The notes beneath the pieces were generated by a model, which saw nothing but the letters and a program-made list of their open reading frames with translations, was not told the origin of the DNA and made no database searches. 64,000 bases of DNA from Nocardia bovistercoris (lineage in GTDB: Bacteria; Actinomycetota; Actinomycetes; Mycobacteriales; Mycobacteriaceae): contig NZ_JADMLG010000007.1 in assembly GCF_015674855.1 (NCBI RefSeq), forward strand, positions 124,001 through 188,000, in the 5' to 3' direction. How positions within the stretch are numbered: position 1 is the first letter of the stretch; every line of letters begins with the position of its first letter. Below are positions 23,558 to 32,911 of this stretch, piece by piece. A program made the position numbers and the translations under genes.

Positions 23558-25387
23558 ATGGCTCACTACAGGGCGAACGTGCGCGATCTCGAGTTCAATC
23601 TCTTCGAGGTGCTCGAGCTGGGCAAACTCCTCGACACCGGGGCATACGGCGATCTCGACACCGACACCGTGCGCGAGATCCTCGCCGAGGTGAAGCGGCT
23701 CGCCGAGGGGCCCGTCGCGCAGTCCTTCGCCGCCGCCGACCGCGACCCGGTCACCTACGATCCGGCTACGTTCTCGATCTCCGTTCCCGAGCCGCTCGCC
23801 GAGACCGTGCGGGCCGTCCACGCGGCCGACTGGAGCAGACTCGGCCTGCCCGAGGGCATGGGCGGCACCCCGGCGCCCGCCGCGGTGGTCTGGGCCGTCA
23901 ACGAGATGCTGACGTGCGCGAACCCGTCGGCCAGCTTCTTCAACATGGGCCCGGTGATGGCTTCGGTGCTCTACAACGTCGGCACCGAGCAACAGCGGCA
24001 CTGGGCCACCGCGGGCTACGAAAAAGGCTGGCAGGGCACCATGGTGCTCACCGAACCCGACGCGGGCTCCGATGTCGGCGCGGGCCGAACCAAGGCGATC
24101 GCGCAAGCCGACGGCTCCTGGCACATCGAAGGCGTCAAACGGTTCATCTCCGGCGCCGACGTGGGTGCGACCGCCGAGAACATCTTCCACCTGGTGTTGG
24201 CCCGCCCCGAGGGCGCGGGGCCGGGCACCAAGGGGCTTTCGCTGTTCTACGTCCCCAAATACCACTTCGACCCCGAGACCCTCGAACTCGGCGAGCGCAA
24301 CGGCGTCTTCGTCACCGGCGTCGAACACAAGATGGGCCTGAAATCCTCTCCGACCTGCGAACTCACCTTCGGCGGCACGAGCGTGCCCGCGAAAGGCTGG
24401 CTGGTCGGCGAGGTGCACAACGGGATCGCCCAGATGTTCCAGGTCATCGAGAACGCGCGCATGGTGGTCGGCATCAAATCCACCGGAACCCTGTCCACCG
24501 GCTACCTGAACGCCCTCGACTACGCCAAGCAGCGGGTGCAGGGCGCCGACCTCACCCGGATGTCGGACAAGGCCGCCCCGCGCGTCCCCATCACCAACCA
24601 CCCCGACGTGCGGCGTTCACTCGCCATGCAGAAGGCGTACGCCGAAGGTCTGCGCGCGGTCTACCTCTACACCGCCGCCCACCAGAACGCCGATGTGGCG
24701 CAACTTGTTTCGGGTGCGGATGCGGAACTCGCGCACCGAGTCGACGATCTGTTGCTGCCCATCGTCAAGGGCGTCGGCTCCGAACGCGCCTACCAGTACC
24801 TCGCCGAATCCCTACAGACACTGGGCGGTTCGGGCTACCTCCAGGACTATCCGATCGAGCAGTACATCCGCGACGCGAAGATCGACTCACTCTACGAGGG
24901 CACCACCGCCATCCAGGCGCAGGACTTCTTCTTCCGAAAGATAGTGCGGGACAAGGGTGTAGCGCTTGCCCACGTCAGCGGCCGCATCAAGGAATTCCTA
25001 GACACCGACTCGGACCGCTTCGCGGCCGAGCGCGCGCTGCTGGCCACCGCCGTCGCCGACATCGAAGCCATGGCGGCGACCCTCACCGGATACCTGATGG
25101 CCGGTCAGCAGCAGCCCACCGAGCTCTACAAAGTCGGCCTCGGCTCGGTCCGCTTCCTCCTCGCCGTCGGTGACCTGCTCATCGGCTGGCGCTTGCTCGC
25201 CCAAGCCGAAATCGCCGCCGCCGCACTGGCCACCGACGCCACCGAGAAGGACCGCCCCTTCTACACCGGCAAGGTAGCGGTGGCGAGCTTCTTCGCCAAG
25301 AACGTCCTCCCCCAACTGACCGCGACCAGGAACATCCTCGCCGCCCTCGACACCGACATCATGAGCCTCGACGAAGCCGCGCTCTGA
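23558..25387 (+). CDS. fadE5: FadE5-type acyl-CoA dehydrogenase
   Basis: A 609-residue enzyme starting at the ATG at 23558 with AGGAG six bases upstream. The opening (MAHYRANVRDLEFNLFEVLEL) and length match mycobacterial FadE5 (recalled as ~611 residues) rather than the usual ~380-residue dehydrogenases. The FAD/substrate-binding segment VLTEPDAGSDVGAGRTKA and the C-terminal LGGSGYLQDYPIEQYIRDAKIDSLYEGTTAIQAQDF are conserved; the latter carries the arginine and YEGT motif of the FAD domain. It performs the first step of beta-oxidation (acyl-CoA to trans-2-enoyl-CoA). The C-terminal ~150 residues form the extra helical domain of this subfamily. Divergent from urtA. Confidence 0.93.
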   Translation: MAHYRANVRDLEFNLFEVLELGKLLDTGAYGDLDTDTVREILAEVKRLAEGPVAQSFAAADRDPVTYDPATFSISVPEPLAETVRAVHAADWSRLGLPEGMGGTPAPAAVVWAVNEMLTCANPSASFFNMGPVMASVLYNVGTEQQRHWATAGYEKGWQGTMVLTEPDAGSDVGAGRTKAIAQADGSWHIEGVKRFISGADVGATAENIFHLVLARPEGAGPGTKGLSLFYVPKYHFDPETLELGERNGVFVTGVEHKMGLKSSPTCELTFGGTSVPAKGWLVGEVHNGIAQMFQVIENARMVVGIKSTGTLSTGYLNALDYAKQRVQGADLTRMSDKAAPRVPITNHPDVRRSLAMQKAYAEGLRAVYLYTAAHQNADVAQLVSGADAELAHRVDDLLLPIVKGVGSERAYQYLAESLQTLGGSGYLQDYPIEQYIRDAKIDSLYEGTTAIQAQDFFFRKIVRDKGVALAHVSGRIKEFLDTDSDRFAAERALLATAVADIEAMAATLTGYLMAGQQQPTELYKVGLGSVRFLLAVGDLLIGWRLLAQAEIAAAALATDATEKDRPFYTGKVAVASFFAKNVLPQLTATRNILAALDTDIMSLDEAAL

Positions 25388-25396
25388 CCCGTTCGA

Positions 25397-26371
25397 TCAC
25401 TCGGTGAGCAGGCCGAGGACGACCGGGCGGGACAGGGTGCCGTGCACCCTGCGGGCGAGTTGGTTGGCGCTCGTGCCATCGGCGTGCGCCGCTCGCAGGG
25501 CGACGGCCAGGTCCTCGCGGGCGGCCTCGGCGGCTGCTCTGGCCTCGCGCAGGCGGCGGGCGGCGCGGTCGACGGGATCGTCGCTCTCGCTCGTCGGCTC
25601 GGCGTCCGTCGAATTACCGGTCAACTCATTGACCGCCTGACGGCGGGATGCGCCACCGCGCGGGCCGATGGATTCGTTCTGCATGGCGGCCCTGGCGAAT
25701 TCACGGAGGAATTCGCGGGTGGTCGCGGTGTCAGCGGCGGCGGGGTCGCCGAGTAGCAGGCGGGTGGTCTGCGGGACGGCGAGGGTCCAGTTCGCCAGTC
25801 CGCACAGGGCGAGCAAGGTGCGGCCCGCAGCCTGTTCGTCGAGGTCGAACTGCTGTCGGGCGCTGTCGGATTTGCGCACGTAGTGTGCGGCGCGCCAGCC
25901 GTCGATGTCGTGGGCGTCGGCACCGCGGTGCAGCGCCTCCCACAGCAGCAGGCGCAGCAATTGGGGATGCTCGCGGTGGTAGTCGAACAGGTCGGCCACG
26001 TAGTCGCCGGGATCGGTCTGCGCGAGCGGGCGCACGACGTCGAGGAATTCGCGCATGCTCTCGATCAGGATGACGTCGAAGAGTTTGTCCTTGCTGCCGA
26101 ACAGTCCGTATATGCGTTCCTTGTTGACCCCCGCGGTCTCGGCTATGCGATCGACTCGCGCCCCGGCGAGGCCGTACTCGGCGAATTCGGCGCGGGCCGC
26201 CCGGATCAGCGCCTGTCGGGTCGCGTCGCTGCGTTGCGCCTGTCGCGCCGCCTCCGGCCGCTGGTGCGCCGCCCGTGCGCGCTCCTCGTCGCCATGGGGC
26301 GCTTGCGCGGAAGCGTCCTCGCGCCGCGCGCGGGGGGATCGCGCCGCGCCGGGATCGATGCCTGCCGTCAT
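25397..26371 (-). CDS. TetR-family regulator with extended C-terminus
   Basis: A 324-residue protein from the ATG at 26371. After a ~45-residue charged leader comes the TetR DNA-binding domain (RSDATRQALIRAARAEFAEYGLAGARVDRIAETAGVNKERIYGLFGSKDKLFDVI) and a helical ligand-binding region. About 90 extra residues follow: a Ser/Asp-rich linker, then a charged helix (DDPVDRAARRLREARAAAEAAREDLAVALRAAHADG) and SANQLARRVHGTLSRPVVLGLLTE. The last part resembles the helix-turn-helix coiled segment seen in small actinobacterial proteins, so the gene may be a fusion. It is divergent from an MFS pump, with a 16-bp palindrome between them. Confidence 0.82.
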   Translation of the reverse strand: MTAGIDPGAARSPRARREDASAQAPHGDEERARAAHQRPEAARQAQRSDATRQALIRAARAEFAEYGLAGARVDRIAETAGVNKERIYGLFGSKDKLFDVILIESMREFLDVVRPLAQTDPGDYVADLFDYHREHPQLLRLLLWEALHRGADAHDIDGWRAAHYVRKSDSARQQFDLDEQAAGRTLLALCGLANWTLAVPQTTRLLLGDPAAADTATTREFLREFARAAMQNESIGPRGGASRRQAVNELTGNSTDAEPTSESDDPVDRAARRLREARAAAEAAREDLAVALRAAHADGTSANQLARRVHGTLSRPVVLGLLTE

Positions 26372-26393
26372 GGCGTCGACTCTAGCATCCACT

Positions 26394-26437
26394 AACCAAC
26401 TATTTGGTTGACAACTGCTCGCGGCTGAGCCTAGCGT
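26394..26437 (+). promoter_or_regulatory. TetR operator overlapping the MFS promoter
   Basis: AACCAA-N4-TTGGTT (26394-26409) is a perfect 6+6 inverted repeat. Its right arm overlaps TTGACA (26408-26413), an exact -35 for the MFS gene; TAGCGT (26432-26437) is a plausible -10. Binding of the divergent TetR here would block both promoters. Confidence 0.6.
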
Positions 26438-26443
26438 CGGGGT

Positions 26444-27670
26444 ATGGCTACGCCGACACTCCGCAGTCCGGCCCTCCCTTCGATTCGCGACCTCTCCGCG
26501 CGGGCGCACACCGGGCGCACCCTGCCCGTCTTCGTTCTCTCCGCTCTGCTCGCCACCGGCCAGATGTACGTTCCGATACCGATGTTCAGCGCCATGCGGG
26601 CGGACTGGCAGGTCGGCTCCGGCGTCATGACCTGGATCATCAGCGCGTTCGCCTTCGGATACGCGGGTGGGTTCGTGCTGTTCGGTCCGCTGTCGGATCG
26701 CTACGGGCATCGCCGCGTGCTGTGCGTCGGCATGGTCGTCGCCGCAGTGGTCACCCTATTGACCGGTCTGGCGCCCGCCGCGCCGGTCGCCGTCGCCCTG
26801 CGGGTGGTCCAAGGGTTGGTTGTCGGGTCGATACCGCCCGCGATCATGGCCTACATCGCCACGCGAATCGCGCCGGGACATCGAGCCGTGGTCACCATGT
26901 CGGTGGCGACGTCGTTCCTCGCCGCGACCGTGATCGCGCAGCTGGTCTCCCAGACCGTGGTGGAATCCTTCCCGTGGCGCACCGTATTCCTCGGCTCCGC
27001 GGTCCTCTTCGCGACACTCGCCGCGGTGCTGCGCGTGGTCATGACGGGTGACGCGCCCGCCGGTCGCGACAAACCGTTGCGGCACAGCTACGCCGCGATC
27101 CCCGCGGTGCTGCGTATCGGCGCGCTGCTGCCGATGCTGGCGGCGGGTGCGCTGAGCATGGCGGTCATGGTCGGCGTATACACCGGGATCGAGATCACCG
27201 GACTGGTCGATGGTTCCGGTGAACTGCTGGCGCTGCGCGCGGGTGCGCTGCCGGTGATGTTCGCGCTGCCGCTGCTCGCGATACCGCTGTCGCGGCTGTC
27301 TCGACCGGCGCAGATGGTCCTCGGCGTGCTGGTCGCGGCCGTGGCCATGGTGGCGGCGACCTTCGAGGGAGCGCATCCGGCGGTGCTCGCGATCCTGCTG
27401 GCGGTGTTGGTCGGCGGGCTCGGCGTCATCGCGCCCGCGGTACTCCAGAGCGCGGGCGAGCTCGGCGGGGAATCCCGTGCCGCCGCGTCCTCGGTCGCCA
27501 TGTTCAGCTTCTACGTCGGCGCGACCTTCGGTCCGATCGTCGCCGCGCTCGCCGCGCCGCACGGATTCGCCGTGCTGGCTTGGACTCTCGCCGCGCTGCT
27601 GCTCGCCGCGCTGGCGCTCACCCTGTTCGGCGCGCGTCTGCTCGGTGCGCGCGCCGAAGTCGCCGGATAG
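26444..27670 (+). CDS. MFS transporter
   Basis: A 408-residue membrane protein with about 12 helices. The loop after helix 2 carries FGPLSDRYGHRRVLCVG, a good MFS motif A, and the helix 4-5 region (ALRVVQGLVVGSIPPAIMAYIATRIAPGHRA) resembles DHA1 efflux pumps. Proton-coupled export of a drug or metabolite is likely, with the substrate unknown. The start codon ATG at 26444 is about seven bases after a -10-like TAGCGT and has no Shine-Dalgarno sequence, so it may be leaderless. Control by the divergent TetR is inferred from the shared palindrome. Confidence 0.86.
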   Translation: MATPTLRSPALPSIRDLSARAHTGRTLPVFVLSALLATGQMYVPIPMFSAMRADWQVGSGVMTWIISAFAFGYAGGFVLFGPLSDRYGHRRVLCVGMVVAAVVTLLTGLAPAAPVAVALRVVQGLVVGSIPPAIMAYIATRIAPGHRAVVTMSVATSFLAATVIAQLVSQTVVESFPWRTVFLGSAVLFATLAAVLRVVMTGDAPAGRDKPLRHSYAAIPAVLRIGALLPMLAAGALSMAVMVGVYTGIEITGLVDGSGELLALRAGALPVMFALPLLAIPLSRLSRPAQMVLGVLVAAVAMVAATFEGAHPAVLAILLAVLVGGLGVIAPAVLQSAGELGGESRAAASSVAMFSFYVGATFGPIVAALAAPHGFAVLAWTLAALLLAALALTLFGARLLGARAEVAG

Positions 27671-27702
27671 CGCGGTCGAGGCAAAGGCCGTTGTGGGGCA
27701 GC

Positions 27703-29109
27703 CTATTTCAGGACGTAGGGGGATACCGAGCTGCGGTGTTCGCTGATGTCGAGGACCTTGCCGAGGGGCGGGAAGGCGCGTTGGGGACAGTTGGCTCGTT
27801 CGCAGACGCGGCAGCCCGCGCCGATGGGAGTTGCGTTGACTTCGCCGAGGTCGAGGCCGTCGGCGTAGACGACGCGGGCGGCGTGGCGCAGTTCGCAGCC
27901 GAGGCCGATGGCGAAGGTCTTGCTCGGCTGTCCGTAGCGGGTGGCCCTGCGTTCCACGGTGCGGGCGATCCACAGATATTTACGGCCGTCGGGCATCTCG
28001 GCGATCTGGGTCATGATCTTGCCCGGATAGGCGAAGGTCTCGTACACGTTCCACAGCGGGCAAGTGCCGCCGCTGGAGGAGAAGTGGAATCCGGTGGCGG
28101 ACTGTCGTTTCGACATGTTGCCCGCGCGGTCCACCCGGACGAACGAGAACGGCACGCCGCGCAGTTTGGGGCGTTGCAGGGTCGAGAGGCGGTGGCAGAC
28201 GGTCTCGTAGCTCTGGGTGAAGAAGGCCGAGAGGCGTTCGATGTCGTAACGGAAATCCTCGGCCACCTCGTGGAAATGCGTGTAGGGCAGGGTGGTCGCG
28301 GCCGCGAAGTAGTTGGCCAGGCCGAGCATCGCCAGTTTCCTGGTGTCCTCGGCGGCGAAATTGCCTTCCTCGACCAGCTTTTCGAGCAGATCGCCGCATT
28401 CGAAGTAGGCCAGTTCGGCGGCGAGTTTGAAGGTGCGCTGCCCGCCGGACAGGTGCGGGGAGATCTCGAGCAGCCGGGTGGCGGGATCGTAGCGGTGCAG
28501 CACCCCTTCGCCGAGGTCGATGCGTTCGACGATGTTCACGTCGTAGGCGCGTAGTCTACGGGCGATCTCGCTGTTCACATCCCCGCCGTGGAAGCGGATG
28601 CGCGCGGTGAGTTCCTCGGCGGCGGTGTCGAGGTCGTGGATGTAGTTCTGCCGCTGGTAGAAGAAGTCGCGCACCTCTTCGTGCGGTTTGCTGATGGTGG
28701 CGCTGCCCGCGCCGTCGGCGAAGCGGTCCTCGGTGGCCGCGGCGAGTTGGGCGCTGGTGTTGCGGTAGCGGTTGTGCATGTTGACCAGCGCGCGGGCCAT
28801 GCTCGGATGCGCCGAGACCATGTCGGCGATCTCCTGGGTGTCGGCTTCGATGCCGAGTTCGCGGTCCATCACGACCTCCTGGAGTTCGGCGATGAGCCGG
28901 GTGTCGTCCAAGGAGGAGAAAAAAGTGGCGTCGACGCCGAATACCTCGCTGATCCGCAGCAGGACCGGTACGGTCAGCGGGCGGACGTCGTGTTCGATCT
29001 GGTTGAGATAGCTCGCCGAGATCTCCAGCTTCGCGGCCAGTGCGACCTGGCTGAGCCCGCGTTCGGTGCGCAGTTGCCGTAGTCGCGCCCCGACATAAGT
29101 CTTGGCCAT
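27703..29109 (-). CDS. ramB: RamB-type acyl-CoA/glyoxylate-cycle regulator
   Basis: A 468-residue regulator. Residues ~8-62 are an XRE-type helix-turn-helix (VGARLRQLRTERGLSQVALAAKLEISASYLNQIEHDVRPLTVPVLLRISEVFGVD). The rest is the ImmA-like/ScfR region, with FKLAAELAYFECGDLL and a C-terminal cysteine cluster (GAGCRVCERANCPQR). This architecture and length match RamB of Corynebacterium and M. tuberculosis (recalled as Rv0465c), which represses isocitrate lyase and related acetate genes by binding GCAAA-containing sites. aceA in this window has such sites. A GCAAA box (29156-29160) also lies upstream of this gene, consistent with autoregulation. It is divergent from the DNA ligase gene. Confidence 0.9.
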   Translation of the reverse strand: MAKTYVGARLRQLRTERGLSQVALAAKLEISASYLNQIEHDVRPLTVPVLLRISEVFGVDATFFSSLDDTRLIAELQEVVMDRELGIEADTQEIADMVSAHPSMARALVNMHNRYRNTSAQLAAATEDRFADGAGSATISKPHEEVRDFFYQRQNYIHDLDTAAEELTARIRFHGGDVNSEIARRLRAYDVNIVERIDLGEGVLHRYDPATRLLEISPHLSGGQRTFKLAAELAYFECGDLLEKLVEEGNFAAEDTRKLAMLGLANYFAAATTLPYTHFHEVAEDFRYDIERLSAFFTQSYETVCHRLSTLQRPKLRGVPFSFVRVDRAGNMSKRQSATGFHFSSSGGTCPLWNVYETFAYPGKIMTQIAEMPDGRKYLWIARTVERRATRYGQPSKTFAIGLGCELRHAARVVYADGLDLGEVNATPIGAGCRVCERANCPQRAFPPLGKVLDISEHRSSVSPYVLK

Positions 29110-29217
29110 GCGTCCAGTTTAGGGTGCCTTCGCAGCAATGCCAACGAAAAAATTAGCAAACCCGCCACAGGTGGCGCCGTCCGGCCATCTGTCACCCTAT
29201 CGGGTTACGGTCGACGG

Positions 29218-30765
29218 GTGCTGTTCTCGGATGTCGTCCAGACTTCGGAGACCGTTCGCGCGACCCGGTCCCGGAAGACGAAGATCACCGCCATCGCCGC
29301 GCTGCTCGACGCCGCCGCGCCCGTCGAGCTGGAACCCGTCGTGTCCTGGGTGTCGGGTGAACTCGCGCAGGGCCGCCTCGGTACCGGCTGGCGCACCCTC
29401 ACCGGCCTCGACGGCGCCCCCGCCCCGGTGGCGAAACTCACCGTCACCGAAGTGGACGACGCGTTCACCGCGCTGGCCGCCACTTCGGGCGCCGGTTCCA
29501 CTGCGCGCCGCAAGGAACTGCTCACCGCGCTGTGGGCCGCCGCGACCGCGCCGGAACAGTCATTCCTGCTGCGCCTGCTCTCCGGAGAACTGCGGCAGGG
29601 CGCGCTGACGGCCGTGGTCAGCGAGGCGGTCGCGATGTCCGCGGAGATTCCGCTCGATCTGGTCCGGCGCGCCTACATGCTGTGCGGGCGGCTGCCGCAC
29701 ACCGCCGCGGTCGCGCGCACCGGCGGCGCGGCGGCGCTGGCGGAGTTCCGGCTCGAGGTGGGTCGCGCGATCCAGCCCATGCTCGCCTCGCCCGGCGCGA
29801 GCCTGGACGAGACGTTGGCCGAATTCGACGGCGACGTGAGTGTCGAGTTCAAGATGGACGGCGCGCGCATCCAGGTGCATCGCGACGGCGACCTGGTCAG
29901 GGTGTTCACTCGCACGCTGCGCGACATCACCTCCGGCGTGCCGGAACTGGTCGAGCTGGTCCTCGGCCTCGAATGCGACAGCGTGGTCCTCGACGGCGAA
30001 ACCCTCGCGCTCACCGACGCCGGCCGCCCGCGCCCGTTCCAGGAGACGATGAGCCGCTTCTCGGTCTTCGACCCCACCCTGCTCGAACCGGGCGTGAATC
30101 CCACCCGCGAACTGCTGCTGCACCCGTACTTCTTCGACTGCCTGCACCTGAACGGCCACGATCTGCTCGACGCGCCGTTGCGGGAACGGCGCGAGGCGCT
30201 CACCGAAGTAGCGTGCGCGCACAGCATCCCCGCGCTGCTGCGCCCCGACGCCGAGGCCGCCGCCGAATACTTCGACGGCGCGCTGGCCGCTGGGCACGAG
30301 GGCGTGATGATCAAATCCCTCGACGCGCCCTACGCGGCGGGCAGGAGGGGCCGCGCCTGGCAGAAGATCAAACCGACCCACACCCTCGACCTGATCGTGC
30401 TCGGCGCGGAATGGGGCTACGGCCGCCGCACCGGTTACCTGTCGAATCTGCATCTCGGCGCGCGGGACGCGGCCACCGGTGAGCCGGTGATGGTCGGCAA
30501 GACCTTCAAGGGACTCACCGATGCTCTCTTGCAGTGGCAGACCGCCGAATTCCCGCGGCACGAGCGCTCGCGCGACGAGTACACCGTCTACCTGTGGCCG
30601 GAACTGATCGTGGAGATCGCGCTCGACGGCGTCCAGGTGAGTCCGCGCTATCCGGGCGGTGTGGCGCTGCGCTTCGCCAGGGTGGTTCGATATCGCCCCG
30701 ACAAATCGCTCGCCGAGGCCGACACCATCGATACCGTGCGCGGATTGCTGCCCGCCGGGTCGTGA
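29218..30765 (+). CDS. ligB: ATP-dependent DNA ligase (LigB type)
   Basis: A 515-residue enzyme from the GTG at 29218. The N-terminal ~190 residues are the helical DNA-binding domain (LLRLLSGELRQGALTAVVSEAVAMSAEIP). The adenylation domain follows, with the nucleotidyl-transfer motif I KMDGARIQVHR (Lys212), motif III-IV elements LDGETLAL and EGVMIKSLDAPY, and motif V KIKPTHTLDLIVL. An OB-fold domain closes the protein. It seals nicks using ATP and is accessory to the NAD-dependent LigA; LigB of M. tuberculosis (recalled as Rv3062) has the same size and domain order. Divergent from ramB. Confidence 0.94.
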   Translation: MLFSDVVQTSETVRATRSRKTKITAIAALLDAAAPVELEPVVSWVSGELAQGRLGTGWRTLTGLDGAPAPVAKLTVTEVDDAFTALAATSGAGSTARRKELLTALWAAATAPEQSFLLRLLSGELRQGALTAVVSEAVAMSAEIPLDLVRRAYMLCGRLPHTAAVARTGGAAALAEFRLEVGRAIQPMLASPGASLDETLAEFDGDVSVEFKMDGARIQVHRDGDLVRVFTRTLRDITSGVPELVELVLGLECDSVVLDGETLALTDAGRPRPFQETMSRFSVFDPTLLEPGVNPTRELLLHPYFFDCLHLNGHDLLDAPLRERREALTEVACAHSIPALLRPDAEAAAEYFDGALAAGHEGVMIKSLDAPYAAGRRGRAWQKIKPTHTLDLIVLGAEWGYGRRTGYLSNLHLGARDAATGEPVMVGKTFKGLTDALLQWQTAEFPRHERSRDEYTVYLWPELIVEIALDGVQVSPRYPGGVALRFARVVRYRPDKSLAEADTIDTVRGLLPAGS

Positions 30766-30849
30766 TTCCGCCATCGGTCGATTGCGATCTGATTTCATAC
30801 TGTGGCAATCATGTGGCTATGAATCGGTCGCTTGAAGGACACTGACTCC

Positions 30850-32886
30850 GTGAGTGCAGAGCTTCTGATACTGGTGATCGTCATCGTCACCGCTTTGGCA
30901 TTCGACTTCACCAACGGTTTCCACGACACCGCCAACGCGATGGCGACCTCGATAGCCACCGGTGCGCTCAAACCCAGAGTCGCCGTCGCGCTGTCGGCGG
31001 TGCTGAACCTGGTCGGCGCGTTCCTTTCGGTGGCGGTCGCCGCCACGGTCGCCAAAGGCATCGTTCGCCTCGACGGGGTGAGCGGACAGGATCTGCTCGT
31101 CATCGTCTTCGCCGGCCTGGTCGGCGGCATCCTGTGGAACCTGCTGACCTGGCTGTTCGGCCTGCCGTCGAGTTCCTCGCACGCCCTGTTCGGCGGCCTG
31201 ATCGGCGCCACCGTCGCCGCGCTCGGTTGGCACGGCGTCATCTGGGCCTCCGGTTCGGAAGGGGTGCTCACCAAGATCGTGCTGCCCGCCGTGCTCGCGC
31301 CGGTGGTGGCCGCGCTGGTCTCGGGCATCGGCACCTGGAACATCTACCGGATCACCCGCGGCGCCGACGAGGACAAGGTCACCGAAGGGTTCCGCTGGGG
31401 CCAGATCGGTTCCGCGGCACTGGTCTCCCTCGCCCACGGCACCAACGACGCGCAGAAGACCATGGGCGTGATCTTCCTCGCGCTGGTCGCGCACGGCACC
31501 CTCACCGCGAACTCCGAGATGCCGCTGTGGGTGATGGCGTCCTGCGCGGTCGCCATCGCCGCGGGCACCTACCTCGGTGGCTGGCGCATCATCCGCACAC
31601 TCGGCAAGGGGCTCGTCGAGATCGATTCGCCCCAAGGACTCGCGGCCGAATCCTCCTCGGCGGCGATCATTCTCACCTCCGCGCATTTCGGTCTCCCGCT
31701 GTCGACCACGCAGACCGCCACCGGATCGATCCTCGGCACCGGCATCGGAAAAGGCGCGGAAGTGCGGTGGAGGGTGATGGGCCGCATGGTGGTGGCGTGG
31801 ACGCTGACCCTGCCGCTGGCCGGTCTCGTCGGCGCGATCTGCTGGGTGCTGGCGCATGTGATCGGCGGGCTCGCCGGTGTGCTGGTCGTCTTCGCGATCC
31901 TGCTCGCCCTGTCCACGCTGATGTACCTGCGGTCGCGACGCAATCCGGTGGACCGGACCAATGTGAACGAGTGGCCGGGCGACAGCCCCCCGTCTTCGCA
32001 CACCGGACCGGATCGGGGTGGTGCGTCGGGTGGGGTGCGAGACGATTCGATCGGCGGGATAGGCGCCGCGTCGAAGGTGGCGTCGTGGCCGGTGCCGGGT
32101 CGGGCGGCGGTCGATCGGGCAGCGGAGTCGCCTCCGCTGGACTCCGGTGGGATCGGACCGGATGCGGATGACGGGAGGCGGACGGAACGGGCGGCCGTCA
32201 CGTCGACGCGGACGGAAGTGGTTCGGGGCGAATCGGATTCGGATGGCACTGGGCGGGAGCCCGTCGCGCCTACGCATGCGGGGGAAGCTCGGGCCGAGTC
32301 GGAGACGAACGAATTGATGCGGGAGTCCGCCGTTGGAGTGGATCGGCTCGAACCGGAGATGGACGGAACCGCGCGGGCAGTGCGGGAGCCGGCCGGGTCC
32401 ACGCCGGCGAGAGAAGGTCGGATCGGATCGGACACGGACGAGATCGTGCCCACGCAGACGGGAGTGGCGCAGGTCGCACCGGAAACGGATAGAACCGTGC
32501 GGACGGCGCGGGAGTCCGCCACGCCAAGGCAGGCGGGAGTGCCATGGATCCAACCGGACACTGACGGAACGGCGCGGGAACCTGTCGCTTCGACGCAGGC
32601 CGGAGTGAAGCGGATCGAACCGGAGACGGGCGGAACCGCGCGAACAGTGCAGGAGCCTGTCGCTCCGACGCACGCCGGAGTGGGGCGGATCGAACCGGAG
32701 ACGGGCGGAACCGCGCGAACAGTGCGGGGGCCGGTCGCTTCGACGCAGGCCGGAGTGGGGCGGATCGAACCGGAGACGGGCGGAACCGCGCGGGAGCCTG
32801 TCGCTCCGACGCACGCCGGAGTAGGACGGATCGACCGTGGAACGGAGAGTCGGTCGGATGAGCGCGACGAACATCGAGGTCCCTGA
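30850..32886 (+). CDS. pitA: PiT-family inorganic phosphate transporter with repeat-rich tail
   Basis: Residues 1-~365 are a complete PiT permease. GFHDTANAMATSIATGAL and LAHGTNDAQKTMGVIFLAL are the two inverted PiT signature repeats, and SSSSHALFGGLIGA and LPLSTTQTATGSILGTGIGKG are the matching transport-path segments. Most PiT proteins end there, but this one continues for ~310 hydrophilic residues rich in Glu, Thr, Arg and Pro, ending in 25-residue repeats (EPETGGTARTVQEPVAPTHAGVGRI). The start is taken as the GTG at 30850 (GAAGGA ten bases upstream); a TTG at 30832 is possible. It heads a cluster (small membrane protein, two DUF3349 proteins) that parallels Rv0545c-Rv0543c of M. tuberculosis as I recall it. 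Confidence 0.92.
   Translation: MSAELLILVIVIVTALAFDFTNGFHDTANAMATSIATGALKPRVAVALSAVLNLVGAFLSVAVAATVAKGIVRLDGVSGQDLLVIVFAGLVGGILWNLLTWLFGLPSSSSHALFGGLIGATVAALGWHGVIWASGSEGVLTKIVLPAVLAPVVAALVSGIGTWNIYRITRGADEDKVTEGFRWGQIGSAALVSLAHGTNDAQKTMGVIFLALVAHGTLTANSEMPLWVMASCAVAIAAGTYLGGWRIIRTLGKGLVEIDSPQGLAAESSSAAIILTSAHFGLPLSTTQTATGSILGTGIGKGAEVRWRVMGRMVVAWTLTLPLAGLVGAICWVLAHVIGGLAGVLVVFAILLALSTLMYLRSRRNPVDRTNVNEWPGDSPPSSHTGPDRGGASGGVRDDSIGGIGAASKVASWPVPGRAAVDRAAESPPLDSGGIGPDADDGRRTERAAVTSTRTEVVRGESDSDGTGREPVAPTHAGEARAESETNELMRESAVGVDRLEPEMDGTARAVREPAGSTPAREGRIGSDTDEIVPTQTGVAQVAPETDRTVRTARESATPRQAGVPWIQPDTDGTAREPVASTQAGVKRIEPETGGTARTVQEPVAPTHAGVGRIEPETGGTARTVRGPVASTQAGVGRIEPETGGTAREPVAPTHAGVGRIDRGTESRSDERDEHRGP
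32617..32832 (+). repeat. Three 75/66-bp tandem coding repeats in the PiT tail
   Basis: Units 32617-32691 and 32692-32766 encode 25 residues each, and 32767-32832 a 22-residue copy lacking an internal Arg-Thr-Val. DNA identity between units is high. More diverged copies extend upstream to about 32330, which suggests outward decay of an older array. Confidence 0.88.
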
Positions 32887-32911
32887 GTCGCGGCCCGGAA
32901 AGGAGTGGGAT

